Notes: generated by a model not told the origin, from the letters alone. Shown: positions 53,705 through 62,999, counted from the stretch's first letter. The stretch is DNA of 64,000 nt from Multivorans sp965262355 (GCA_965262355.1 OZ253534.1:3410001-3474000), one strand, 5' to 3'. Program-made: numbers and translations.

Positions 53705-54030
53705 GAATCCTCCTCCTTCTTGATTGTGCCCACGAGGCGGGAGAGCGCCCTTCTGTCTGCAGGACTCAGATCGGCCCGATCCGCCTTCGCGTAGGCGGTC
53801 AGCAGGTAGACAGCGCCAGGACCGGCGTGCCAAAAGTAGATCGTGCGGACGCCGCCTCGTTTACCTCGTCCAGACCCAGCCCACCGCTGTTTCCGAATTC
53901 CTCCGGTCCCGCGGATCACGGGCGCAGCGCTCGGGTCGGCAGCAATGGCAGCCTCCATCGCTCGTCGATCTGCTTCAGACATGAGCTTGCGGATGGCCCG
54001 CTCATAGGTCCTGGTGAAGAAAACGCGCAC
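53701..54030 (-). CDS. RelE/HigB-family toxin
   Basis: A 109-residue RelE-fold toxin: RTYERAIRKLMSEADRRAME, PVIRGTGGIRKQRWAGSGRG, KRGGVRTIYFWHAGPGAVYL then LTAYAKADRADLS. This is the HigB-like group whose genes precede an Xre antitoxin. The start is GTG 5 bases after the -10 box. Expected to be a ribosome-dependent mRNase. Confidence 0.9.
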   Translation of the reverse strand: MRVFFTRTYERAIRKLMSEADRRAMEAAIAADPSAAPVIRGTGGIRKQRWAGSGRGKRGGVRTIYFWHAGPGAVYLLTAYAKADRADLSPADRRALSRLVGTIKKEEDS

Positions 54031-54064
54031 GGCCGACTATGCGGCAGTGCCGCAGCCCTGTCAA
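54031..54064 (-). promoter_or_regulatory. Leaderless promoter with embedded operator, RelE/HigB operon
   Basis: -35 TTGACA (54059-54064), 17-base spacer, -10 CATAGT (54036-54041), 5 bases, then GTG. A perfect 7-1-7 inverted repeat TGCGGCACTGCCGCA (54040-54054) lies in the spacer at exactly the same offset from both boxes as in the BrnT promoter at 52231-52265, but with a different sequence. Confidence 0.75.
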
Positions 54065-54080
54065 ATGGCAGGTCGTACTA

Positions 54081-55299
54081 GTGTCAAGTCACACGTCCTA
54101 TGTCGCATGAATCGTAGTAGGCTCCTTGCCGTTCGACGACGGCAAGGAGTCTGGCATGAAGCGGTATGTGGTGGAGTTGGAGGAGCAGGAGCGCGAGGCG
54201 TTGGCGACGATTGCGCGCAAGGGTTCGCATCGGTCGCAGAAGGTGATCAACGCGTTGGTTCTGCTCAACTGCGACGAGGGCGAGTTCAACGGGCGTCGGC
54301 CGACCGGCGAGACGATCGCCGGGGTCTTGCGGATCAGTGCGCGCAGGGTGGATCGTGTGAAGAAGCGGTTTGTGGAGGACGGTCTGGAGGCGGCGCTCGG
54401 CAGTCGGCAGGGGCGTCGTCCGAAGTACCTGCGCAAGGCGGATGGCGAGTTCGAGGCGCGGCTGGTCGCGCTCAGTTGCGGAGAGCCGCCCGAAGGGCGT
54501 TCGCAGTGGTCTCTGCGTCTGTTGGCCGACCGTGCGGTGGAGCTCGGCTATATCGACAGCGTCTCGCACGAGACGGTGCGGCGGGTGCTAAAAAAAACGC
54601 TCTCAAACCGTGGCGCCGCGTCGGCTGGGTGATTCCGCCGCAATGCAACGCCGACTTCGCGGCGAACATGGAGCGGGTGCTCGACGTCTATCGGCGTCCC
54701 TACGACGCGAGCTTCCCGGTGGTGTGCATGGACGAGACGCCGCGGCAGTTGATCGCCGAGACACGGGCGCCCATCCCGCCGGCCCCTGGACGGGAGGTCC
54801 GCGAAGACTACGAGTACCGACGCTGCGGCGCCTGCAACGTGTTCATGGCGACCGAACCGCTGGCCGGGCGGCGTCTGACCAAGGTCACCGAGCGCAGGAC
54901 CAAGACCGACTGGGCGCGTTTCCTGGAAGACATCGCCGGGCAGTATCCCGACGCCACCCGAATCACGCTGGTGATGGACAACCTCAACACCCACCGCCCC
55001 GGCGCGCTCTACGAGACCTTCGACCCGGCCCGGGCCAAGGCGCTGTGGGACCGCTTCGAGTTCGTCTACACCCCCAAGCACGGCAGTTGGCTGAACGTCG
55101 CCGAGGTCGAACTCAGCGTGATGATCCGACAGTGCCTCAACCGCCGCATCGACTCCATCGACACCCTACGCGCCGAAGTCGGCGCCTGGCAGGCCGCCAG
55201 AGACCGGATCCAAGCCAAGGTCAACTGGCACTTCACCACCGACGACGCTCGCGTCAAACTCAAGCGCCTCTATCCGACTTTTGACGAGTGACACGACAC
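54081..55299 (+). mobile_element. IS630-family insertion sequence with two-frame transposase
   Basis: A 1219-bp element flanked by TA (54079-54080 and 55300-55301). Terminal inverted repeats: GTGTCAAGTCACACGTC on the left and GTGTCGTGTCACTCGTC on the right (inverted). It is a different subgroup from the IS at 17194-18330. It lies directly upstream of the RelE/HigB promoter. Confidence 0.9.
54156..55291 (+). CDS. IS630-family transposase, probably made by -1 frameshifting
   Basis: Frame one (from ATG 54156) encodes the N-terminal DNA-binding half (MKRYVVELEEQEREALATIA ... VLRISARRVDRVKKRF) and reaches eight A residues (54590-54597, CTA AAA AAA A). Slipping back one base after 54596 joins it to NALKPWRRVGWVIPPQ, giving the DDE domain with VCMDETP, LVMDNLNTH and WLNVAEVELS and a stop at 55291; about 377 residues. 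A AAA AAA is a canonical slippery heptamer, so programmed frameshifting is more likely than a broken gene. A sequencing loss of one A would look the same. Confidence 0.85.
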
Positions 55300-55490
55300 T
55301 AGAGCGCCGGCGAACTCAAGGCCCGACCACCGCTACGCCGACGCGAGCAGGGGACGCCGGTTGCCCAAACGACTTCGCTCGTCACTACTCTTCGAACCCG
55401 GAAGAATCGCCGTGAGCGATGGCGATCGCCAGCTCCTCGAGGAGCTTGTTCTCCGGGAGTTGCCGCAGTCTCAGCTTCTCGAGATCGTGG

Positions 55491-56369
55491 TCATGGCTGT
55501 TGGCCGTCGTCTACGCGGTAGCGTTCGGCCTCGGCGTCGTAGTCGTCGAACCCGAGGATGTTGCGAAGACGGTCGAAGTCCACACTGTTTGCAGGTTGGC
55601 CGCCGTTGCCCAGTGCCTGTAGCGCCTCGAACATCGCCGCGGTGGCGGCGGATAGCAGCGTCAGCGGGTAGGCCGCGATCCTGTAGCCGATCTCCTCGAG
55701 GCGCGCCGGGGACAGAAGCGGCGTGTCGCCGCCCTCGACCAGGTTCGCCATCTTCGGACCGGGGATCGCTTCGCAGAGCTCGAGCATCTCGCTCTCCGAC
55801 TGCGGGGCCTCGAGGAACGTGATGTCCGCGCCGATGTCGGCGAAGGCCTGGCAGCGGGCTACGGCCTCGTCGAACCCGTCGGTGGCGCGGGCGTCGGTGC
55901 GTGCCACGATCACAATGTCGGCGCCCTCCTCGCGTGCGTCCACCGCGGCGTGCACCCGCGACAGGGCCTCGGCACGGGAAACGACACTCTTCCCCCTCGT
56001 GTGCCCGCAGCGCTTGGGCGCCTCCTGATCCTCGATCATCACGCCGGCGAAGCCCGCGTTCGCGTAGCTCCGCACCGTGCGCTTGACGTTCAGGGCGTTG
56101 CCGTAGCCGGTGTCACCGTCGCCGATCACGGGCAGCCGGGTGGCGGAGCAGATGTTGCGTCCCTGGTCGAGCATCTCGCCGAAGGAAATCAGGCCGGTGT
56201 CCGGCATCCCGAGCCGGCTGGCGGACACGGCGAAGCCGCTCATGAAGGTCAGCTCGAACCCCGCCTGCTCGATGAGCCGGGCGGAGAGCGCATCGAAGCA
56301 GCAGGGCATGACCCGAAGCCCCGGAGCGTCGAGAAGGCCGCGAAGACGCGCCGCGGGGGAGGAACTCAT
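55491..56369 (-). CDS. Isocitrate lyase/PEP mutase-family enzyme
   Basis: A 292-residue TIM-barrel enzyme. GDGDTGYGN (metal Asp84/Asp86), MIEDQEAPKRCGH with the KRCGH catalytic loop (119-123), and VIVARTDA are diagnostic. Length and motifs fit the methylisocitrate lyase / oxaloacetate decarboxylase / carboxyphosphonoenolpyruvate mutase group; substrate not decidable. The start overlaps the SDR stop (ATGA), so they are cotranscribed. Confidence 0.9.
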   Translation of the reverse strand: MSSSPAARLRGLLDAPGLRVMPCCFDALSARLIEQAGFELTFMSGFAVSASRLGMPDTGLISFGEMLDQGRNICSATRLPVIGDGDTGYGNALNVKRTVRSYANAGFAGVMIEDQEAPKRCGHTRGKSVVSRAEALSRVHAAVDAREEGADIVIVARTDARATDGFDEAVARCQAFADIGADITFLEAPQSESEMLELCEAIPGPKMANLVEGGDTPLLSPARLEEIGYRIAAYPLTLLSAATAAMFEALQALGNGGQPANSVDFDRLRNILGFDDYDAEAERYRVDDGQQP

Positions 56370-57151
56370 GCGGTTCGCGATTGGCTGGACAATCTCGGAA
56401 GCGGGGCCGGGACGTAGCGGATCGGATCACGGTCCTTGTAGCAGACCCAACACTGGCCGGTCTCGCGGCCCGCCGCTGCCAGAATGACAGCATCCGCAAC
56501 CTGAGAGGGCGGCATGAGTCGAAGGTCGGCCTCCCTCACGAAGTCCTCGGCCTCGGGGCCGAAGATCCTGGTGGCGACGGCGGCCGGGCAGATCGCGTTG
56601 AGCGTGATTCCGCGCTGGGCGAGAGACGGTGCGAGAGCGCGAACCAGGCCGACCACGGCGTGCTTGGTCATCGTGTAGACGGGGTCCACTTCCCAGGTTG
56701 CGAGGCCGGCAACCGAGGCCGTCACGACGATCGCTCCGCCGCCGCGGTTCTCCAGCGCCTGCACGGTCGCACTCACGCCGAAGACGACTCCGTCGATGTT
56801 GGCCCCCATGGCGCGGCGGTAGGCGTCCGCCGGCATGGCTGCGATGTCGAAGGCAGGAAAGTCACCCCCGGCCGCCGGATAGGTCGTCACGCCGGCGTTG
56901 AGATGGACCAGATCGAGCCCGCCGTGGGTCCTGACGATCTCCGAAACAACGCGCGTCCAGGCGTCCCGGTCGCTTACGTCGAGGCGTGCGAACTCGCCGC
57001 TGACCGCGTCCGCGGCTTCCTGCCCCGCGGCTTCGTCGATGTCCGTGACGACGACATGGGCGCCCTGGGCGGCAAGCGCCTCGCAGGTGGCTCTGCCGAT
57101 TCCGGAGGCGCCGCCCGTGACGAGGCAGGTCTTGTTGTCGAAGTGAGCCAT
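56366..57151 (-). CDS. Short-chain dehydrogenase/reductase
   Basis: A 261-residue SDR with Rossmann motif TGGASGIGR (12-20), HLNAGV in place of NNAG, and the YTMTK active-site Tyr/Lys. GAGGA lies 9 bases before the ATG at 57151; the longer frame is discarded. First gene of a two-gene operon with the isocitrate lyase/PEP mutase-like enzyme, so the pair may oxidise a hydroxy-acid and cleave the product; that is inference only. Confidence 0.9.
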   Translation of the reverse strand: MAHFDNKTCLVTGGASGIGRATCEALAAQGAHVVVTDIDEAAGQEAADAVSGEFARLDVSDRDAWTRVVSEIVRTHGGLDLVHLNAGVTTYPAAGGDFPAFDIAAMPADAYRRAMGANIDGVVFGVSATVQALENRGGGAIVVTASVAGLATWEVDPVYTMTKHAVVGLVRALAPSLAQRGITLNAICPAAVATRIFGPEAEDFVREADLRLMPPSQVADAVILAAAGRETGQCWVCYKDRDPIRYVPAPLPRLSSQSRTA

Positions 57152-57162
57152 TGGGCGCGTCC

Positions 57163-57273
57163 TCACGAGCCCGACCATATGAGACTCGGATCGTCATCGC
57201 CCAGGACCCGACCCGGGGTGCCACCGAAGAAGACTCCGGACACGAACACGTTGGTGTCGAGTACGACCTTCAC
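57163..57273 (-). pseudogene. PIN toxin, truncated after about 36 residues
   Basis: The GTG start overlaps the AbrB antitoxin stop (GTGA) and opens VKVVLDTNVFVSGVFFGGTP, exactly the N-terminus of PIN-family toxins, then ends at a TGA after DDDPSLIWSGS. Only the first catalytic Asp remains. It was too short for a usual gene call. The truncation sits 12 bases before the SDR gene. Confidence 0.8.
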
Positions 57274-57530
57274 CGGCAGCGAACGGCCGCGATCGCCGAG
57301 GCCACGTCCGATCGCTTCATGCCCGCGCGACGGGCCGCTTCGCGTGCTCGCTCCATGACCTCGTCGAACTCGCGCATCGAGGGCACGGCGATCGGCTTGA
57401 GCACGATCGTGTCTCCTTCGCCTATGACGACGAACTGGACGCCCGGCTCGAGCCCCAACCTCGTCCGGATGGCATCGGGTATGACCACCTGGCCCTTGGA
57501 GGACATCCTGGTCGTCCGGATCTCAGCCAT
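57270..57530 (-). CDS. AbrB-type antitoxin, toxin partner truncated
   Basis: An 86-residue antitoxin with TTRMSSKGQVVIPDAIRTRL then GLEPGVQFVVIGEGDTIVLK, the AbrB/SpoVT DNA-binding domain, and a basic helical tail. The start at 57530 is the Met before AEIRTTRMSSKGQ. The following PIN gene is broken, so this antitoxin has no active partner here. Confidence 0.85.
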   Translation of the reverse strand: MAEIRTTRMSSKGQVVIPDAIRTRLGLEPGVQFVVIGEGDTIVLKPIAVPSMREFDEVMERAREAARRAGMKRSDVASAIAAVRCR

Positions 57531-57588
57531 GGCGAGAATCTTACCAGTAAGACCGCGAAGTTGCCGTTCTTGACGTCTCCGCGGACCG

Positions 57589-58752
57589 TCAGGGCCAGAG
57601 CGCTCCCGCCGCAAGGGCCTCGGCGAAGCGTGCTATCGGCCAGACCTCGATGCCGTCAGTGGTGGCGAACGACCTCTCCCCGCCGTACAGCAAGAACCTT
57701 CTGGTCAGGCCGGGTAGCTCCTGGATGGCCCGGAGTCCCTTCAACAGGGTGGTGTCGTAGCGTGCTGCGGACTTGACTTCGATCGCCACGTACTCGCGCT
57801 GACGTTCCAGCAGGAAGTCCACCTCGATGGTCCGCGCCTGCGACGGCGCCCAGTAGGAGATCCGGTCGAAGAGGTCCGAGGTTTCGTTGTAGGCGCGCAA
57901 CAGGCCGAGGACGAAACCCTCGAGCAGCGCCCCCCGTTCTTCGGCATGGAGCGATCCGCGCCGTCTCTGGACTTGCCGAGCGAGTCCGGGATCCACCCAG
58001 TAGAGCTTTGGGTGTTTCCGTTCCCGGGTCCTGAGCCTCGCTTCGAAGCCGTCGAGTCTGGTGGCCAGGAGAGTGTCTTCGAGGATGTCCAGATAGCCGT
58101 CGACGGTGCTTCGGGCGGTGCCGGAGTCCCGGGCCAGCGAGGAGACGTTGACGACCTGACCGTGGTACAGGCCGGCCAGGGGCAGGAACCGAGCGAAGCC
58201 GCCGAGATTCCTCACCAGGGCTTCCGCGCGGATCTCCTCCCGCAGGTACATCTCGACGTAGGCGGCCAGTGTTGCCTCCGGATCTTCCGCGGTCGCGATG
58301 ACCGGTATCGAGCCGAGCCGCAGCGTGTCTTCGAGGACAAAGTCGTCACCGAGTTCCTCGGGAACGAAGGGGAACATCAGCTTGCGTACGGCTCGGCCCG
58401 CGAGGAGGTTGGTGCCGGCCGTCTTCAGCTTGCGGGCGCTTGAGCCCAGGAGGGCGAAGCGCAGTCCTTTCTCCTCGATCCTGCGCTGGACCTCGTTGAG
58501 AAGTGCCGGAATCCGCTGGACCTCGTCGACCACCACCCAGGACTCGGGTTCGATCGCTTCGAGCTCGGCTCCGAAGAGGCCGGGATTGGCCAGCAGATCC
58601 TGGTAGAGAGCCTCGTCGAGGAGGTCGAAGCGGTGCGCTTCCGGAAACCGGGAACGCATCCATGTGCTCTTCCCGACGCCGCGAGGGCCGAGCAGGAAGA
58701 AGCTCCGCTTCGGGGCCTGCAGGATGCGCCGATACGTCGACGGTTTGCCCAT
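57589..58752 (-). CDS. AAA ATPase with DUF4143 domain
   Basis: A 387-residue protein: Walker A GPRGVGKST (22-30), Walker B WVVVDEVQR (Asp76-Glu77), sensor region LRFALLGSSARKL (GSSAR), and a C-terminal DUF4143 with GALLEGFVLGLLRAYN, EVDFLLERQ and AIEVKSA (Asp, then Glu-x-Lys, a nuclease-like core). Such proteins are common in bacteria and archaea; a role with mobile DNA or toxin systems has been suggested but not shown. Monocistronic, 58 bases from the AbrB antitoxin gene. Confidence 0.92.
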   Translation of the reverse strand: MGKPSTYRRILQAPKRSFFLLGPRGVGKSTWMRSRFPEAHRFDLLDEALYQDLLANPGLFGAELEAIEPESWVVVDEVQRIPALLNEVQRRIEEKGLRFALLGSSARKLKTAGTNLLAGRAVRKLMFPFVPEELGDDFVLEDTLRLGSIPVIATAEDPEATLAAYVEMYLREEIRAEALVRNLGGFARFLPLAGLYHGQVVNVSSLARDSGTARSTVDGYLDILEDTLLATRLDGFEARLRTRERKHPKLYWVDPGLARQVQRRRGSLHAEERGALLEGFVLGLLRAYNETSDLFDRISYWAPSQARTIEVDFLLERQREYVAIEVKSAARYDTTLLKGLRAIQELPGLTRRFLLYGGERSFATTDGIEVWPIARFAEALAAGALWP

Positions 58753-58891
58753 GAGGCCGTCACTTTACCATGAAAACTGACGGAGACCTGTGCAGATCGA
58801 CGGCAAGAGCGGAGCGGTGCAAGCTAGGCTGCGTCAAGATACGGGGCCGTAGAAGCGCACGCCTTGTCGCCCCAATGGAGAGAGGAACGCG

Positions 58892-59215
58892 ATGTTCAGC
58901 ACGAATCGGCTGGTGCTCGGCGCCGGCACACTGCTCGTTCTCATCGGAGGGCTGGCGTGTCAGCCCGAGGAGCGAACCGCCGATTCGGAGTTCTTCGTCA
59001 ATATCGCCGACAACCCGGCGCTCGATACCGGCAACACGATGCGCCAGCCTGACGGTCAGGGCTACGCGACCTTCGGGCACGTGGTGCGCGGGATGGAGAT
59101 CCTCGAGGAGATTCAGAGCCGCCCGACGCTCACGGAAGCCGGGTCGGAAGTGACACGCGGCCAGATGCTGGAGCAGCCGGTGCCGATCCTGCAGGCGCGG
59201 GTCGTGCGCGACTAG
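58892..59215 (+). pseudogene. Cyclophilin-type PPIase lipoprotein lacking its core
   Basis: The N-terminus is a lipoprotein signal (LVLIGGLAC, Cys23). After about 10 residues the sequence jumps to SEFFVNIADNPALDTG, then YATFGHVVRGMEILEEIQ, the final third of a cyclophilin. The N-terminal strands, the catalytic Arg and the FHR region of a normal 160-residue domain are absent. It reads as an in-frame internal deletion of about 100 residues, so isomerase activity is not expected. A GAGAGAGG Shine-Dalgarno is present. Confidence 0.75.
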
Positions 59216-59312
59216 GAGCAATCGCCGCGCACCGATCGCCGAAGCCAACGCTGGCCCTGCGGCCGCGTTAGGTAGAAGATGAGCAGCATCCGCACCAACC
59301 GGGAGCACTGAC

Positions 59313-60062
59313 ATGGCAGAGAAAGTCGCAATCGTGACCGGCGGCGGCAGCGGGATCGGTCGGGCCGTAACGCACGGGCTGGTCGACGATGGTTACTGCG
59401 TGCTCATTGCCGGCCGCCGCGAGGATCGGCTGGCTCAAACGAGGAGCGGCGCGCGCGATCCCGAGAAGATCTCGCTGGTAGCCGCAGACATCAGCACCGT
59501 GGAGGGCGTCCAGGCGGTGTTCGACAAGCTGACGAGCACGTTCGACCGGCTGGACCTGCTGTTCAACAACGCCGGCACCGGCGCGCCGCCCGTGCCGATG
59601 GAAGAGCTGACCCTCGAACAATGGAACCGGGTGGTCGGGGTCAATCTGACGGGTGTCTTTCTCTGCACACAAAGGGCGGTCAAGCTCATGAAGGAGCAGG
59701 ATCCCCAGGGCGGACGCATCATCAACAACGGTTCCATCTCCGCACACGTGCCGCGCCCAAACTCCGCCCCTTACACGGCGACGAAGCACGCGGTCACCGG
59801 GCTTACGCGGTCGACGTCGCTCGACGGTCGCAGGTTCAACATCGCCTGCGGACAGATCGACATCGGCAACGCCTACACGAGAATGACGGCGCGGATGTCC
59901 GAGGGCGTGCAGCAACCAGACGGCACTACGAAGCCTGAGCCCACGATGGACGTGCGCGCGGTCGTCGACGCGGTGCGCTACATGGCCGCGCTCCCGCTCG
60001 ACGCAAACGTCCCTTTCCTGACGGTGATGGCAAACGAAATGCCGTTCATGGGGCGCGGTTAG
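59313..60062 (+). CDS. Short-chain dehydrogenase/reductase
   Basis: A 249-residue classical SDR: TGGGSGIGRA (9-18), NNAGTG, Ser in NNGSISAH and YTATK. The N-terminal half is standard; the MANEMPFMGRG ending is usual for an SDR subgroup found in actinobacteria and proteobacteria. NAD(P)-dependent reduction or oxidation of an unknown alcohol. It runs tail-to-tail into the symporter remnant (4-base overlap). Confidence 0.92.
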   Translation: MAEKVAIVTGGGSGIGRAVTHGLVDDGYCVLIAGRREDRLAQTRSGARDPEKISLVAADISTVEGVQAVFDKLTSTFDRLDLLFNNAGTGAPPVPMEELTLEQWNRVVGVNLTGVFLCTQRAVKLMKEQDPQGGRIINNGSISAHVPRPNSAPYTATKHAVTGLTRSTSLDGRRFNIACGQIDIGNAYTRMTARMSEGVQQPDGTTKPEPTMDVRAVVDAVRYMAALPLDANVPFLTVMANEMPFMGRG

Positions 60063-60583
60063 CCCCGGTCCGCCGTGTCCGCCAAACCAGGAATCAACCG
60101 GCTCATGAGATAGCCGACGGAGACGCCGGTACCGATACCGATCATCGGGTACACGTAGAGGTTGATGTCGGTCCAGAAGGTCGCCCAGGCGAGGGCGCCG
60201 GTGCTTGCCGCCGCGCCGAGCAGCGCACCGGTCTGGTGGGCGCGCCGGGTGAACACTCCGAGCAGGAAGATCGCCACCACGCCGCTGCTGAGCAGGCCGA
60301 GCAGGCTCTGGAAGAAGAAGAACAGCGAGCGCACGTCGAAGCTGGCCAGAACCAGTGCGGTGACGGTGGCCACGGTGCCGGCCAGGACCACCACGGTGCG
60401 CGCGAAGCCCAGCTCGGCCGATTCGGTGCGCAGACTGCCGAAGCGTTTGAGGAAGTCGTGGCTGAGCGCGGTCGAGATGCTGTGGATGCTGCTGTCGAGG
60501 CTCGACATCGAGGCCGCCAGGATGCCCGCGATCAGCAGACCGGCCGCACCCTCCGGCAGGCGCCCGACGAGTCGCGCGTCGAA
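60059..60583 (-). pseudogene. Sodium/solute symporter, only the C-terminal third
   Basis: From RLVGRLPEGAAGLLIAGILA, through ASMSSLDSSIHSISTALSHD and helices such as LFFFFQSLLGLLSSGVVAIF, to the stop: the last five or so helices of an SSS symporter. About 350 N-terminal residues are missing. Upstream of residue 60583 the sequence changes to that of a divergently oriented gene, itself without its 5' end. Confidence 0.85.
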
Positions 60584-60589
60584 ACTCCC

Positions 60590-62999
60590 TGGGGGTCCGC
60601 CGATCTGTATCAGTCCGGGTTCTTCCGACTGCGCCCGCGCCTGCTGCAAATGCATCCTCTTCTGGACGACTTCATGGGCCCCGGGAATCCCTGGGGCGTT
60701 GCGTTCAGTGAATGGGGCCAGATGTACAGCGTCGATGGTGCGGGCGGCGTAACGCATCTTTCCCTCGGCCAGATCCCGACCACCAACCGGCGCCGCCTCG
60801 ACACGATCGGCGAGCCCGGTGGATACGCTGGCATCACGCATCTCGACGGCCGTCACCTGCCAGCGGAATACCGGGGCCAGTTCGCGATCGGCGATTTCCA
60901 GGCGAATCGCGTGAAGCGGTTTTCGGTTGCGGCCGACGGCTCAGGGGCAGCTCTGAGGTGGGAAGAGCCGCTCATCCATTCGAGTCACCGGAACTTCCGC
61001 CCGGTGGACGTGAAGGTCGGCCCCGACGGCGCCGTCTATGTCGTCGACTGGTACAACCCGATCATCTGCCACCAGGACGACGAGTATCGCGATCCAACGC
61101 GCGACAAGGCGTACGGTCGGATTTGGCGGATTAGCTCTGTCTCGGCGCCTCTGGTGAAGCCTCCGAAGCATCCTGGATGCGCCGCTGGAGGAGGTTGTGG
61201 CCGCCCTCGAAGCGCCCGAGCGGTGGACGCGCTATCAGGCGAAGCGCGAGCTCACCCGCCGCGACACGGAGAAGGTCGCAGCCGCCCTCGGAAGGTGGGT
61301 CGCGAGCCTGGATCCGGAGGGCGCAGCGTACGAGCGCCACCTCTACGAAGCGGTCGGCGCCTACGCGACCATCGAGGTTCCCGCACCGGCAGTCCTGGAG
61401 AAGTTGCTGGAAGCGAAGGCGCCGGGCGGACGTGCCTTCGCTTCGCGCATCGTGGGCCGATGGCACGATCGCCTCGAGGATCCGCTGGCACTCCTCGCCA
61501 GGCGCGTGGAAGACGACGACGCGCAGGTGCGTATGGAGGCCGTTGCCGCGGCGGCTGCGATTCCCCAACCGGAGTCCATCACCGTGGTCGCGCGTGCGGT
61601 GGACCGCCCCATGGATGACTCGATGGAGTACGTCTTTTCGCAGGCGATCCAGCACCTCAAACCGCACTGGGAAGCGGCGCACGAGCGCGGAGCCCTCCAG
61701 TTCGCCGAGTCGGCCCATCTCGCCGAGGTGCTCAACCGCGCGGGGGGAAGGGAGCGAATCGCGGACCTTCGCACGATCGCCTTGTCCTACCACCTCGACG
61801 AAGACACGCGCCTGAGCGCGATCGAGAACCTGCTTGCGATTGGGGGAGAAGACGAGATTGTAGAGTTCGTCTTGACTCTGGATCGCTATGTGAGTGGCGG
61901 CAAGTACGACGCCGATTCCCATGCGCGGGTCCTGGCCGCCGCTGCCAGGGCGACGCGTTCCGGAAGTCTCGAGCCGCATGATCATCCCTGGGGCCTGGCG
62001 AAGATGCTGGAGCACCCGAATCTCCAGCTCCGCGCCAATGCCGCCGTCCTGGCCGGGGTCTGGAGGGCCGGCGAAGCGGAGGAGCGTCTTCTCGCGATGG
62101 CCGGGGATGAGTCGCTTCCCGAGTTCGTGCGGAGCGCCGCTTTCGGCGCCATGGCAAGCCTCGGGGCCGAAGGCGCAAAAGAGCTGCTCGCGGCCCATGC
62201 CGATGCGCCGCATGCACCGACACTGCGCGCCTCAGCGATTGAAGCACTCGTTGTCCTCGACTCGAAAGAGGCGGCGAAGTTGGCGGTCAGACTGTTCGGG
62301 GAACCCGGGTTGGACGACGCCACGGCCACTCGGGCACTTGTCGCATTCCTCAACCGCGAAGGGGGCGTGCCGGCTCTGACTGCGGCGATCGAGTCTGGCG
62401 GACTCGAGCACGATGCCGCGAAGTCGCTGCTCCGTTCCTTCTACGCGAGTGGTCGTTCAGACAACGTCCTCCTGGCTGCGCTCGATACCGCGAGTGGAGC
62501 GGATTCGCTAGAGCTGGACTACGATGCCGGCTTTGTGAAGAGCCTCGCCGAAATTGCGGCAGAGCAGGGTGATGCCGCGCGGGGCGCCGTGCTCTTCGTC
62601 GACCTCGGCTGCGACGCCTGTCACCAGGTCGGCGACCAGGGAGGCCTCATCGGGCCGAGCCTGACGGCGGTGGGTACGACGCTCTCCGCCGAACGCATCG
62701 TCGAAGAGACGCTGTGGCCGAATCGTCAGATCAAGGTAGGATTCACCGCACTGGAAATCACGACCTCCGATTTCATGATCTACCAGGGCTACAAGCGCTC
62801 GACGAGGGGAAGCGAAGCGACTGGCGATCTCGTGATTCAGGATCTCGCCACAGGGGAGCTGGTCACGATCAAGGCGGAAGACATCCAGGAAGTTCGTGAG
62901 ACGGGAAGCCCGATGCCCACGGGCTTGACGTCGTTGCTGTCACAAGCCCAGCTTCTCGACCTTTTCAAGCACGTCACGACCCTGGGCACCAGGAACTAG
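60590..62999 (+). pseudogene. PVC-type haem CxxCH protein, 5'-truncated and frameshifted
   Basis: The frame begins abruptly at WGSADLYQSGFFRLRPRLLQ and continues GNPWGVAFSEWGQMYSVDGA, EYRGQFAIGDFQANRVKRF, FRPVDVKVGPDGAVYVVDWY, DKAYGRIWRI: the six-bladed propeller dehydrogenase part of PVC-type haem proteins. A one-base frame change near 61169 (PPK then ILDAPLEEVVAALEAP) leads into HEAT-like repeats and a C-terminal cytochrome domain with CDACH. Normal members exceed 1000 residues; the signal peptide and first part are missing. The second portion alone is open from 61197 to 62999. Confidence 0.8.

Noticed and set aside
54014..54630. Open frame extending the IS630 DDE half upstream to 54014
   Set aside because: Its N-terminal part is antisense-like low-complexity sequence spanning the IS end; the real N-terminal half is in the other frame and joins at the A8 run.
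55379..55490. Short minus-strand stretch reading LEKLRLRQLPENKLLEELAI after the isocitrate lyase-like gene
   Set aside because: Looks faintly coding but has no start codon and no recognised family; too short to support.
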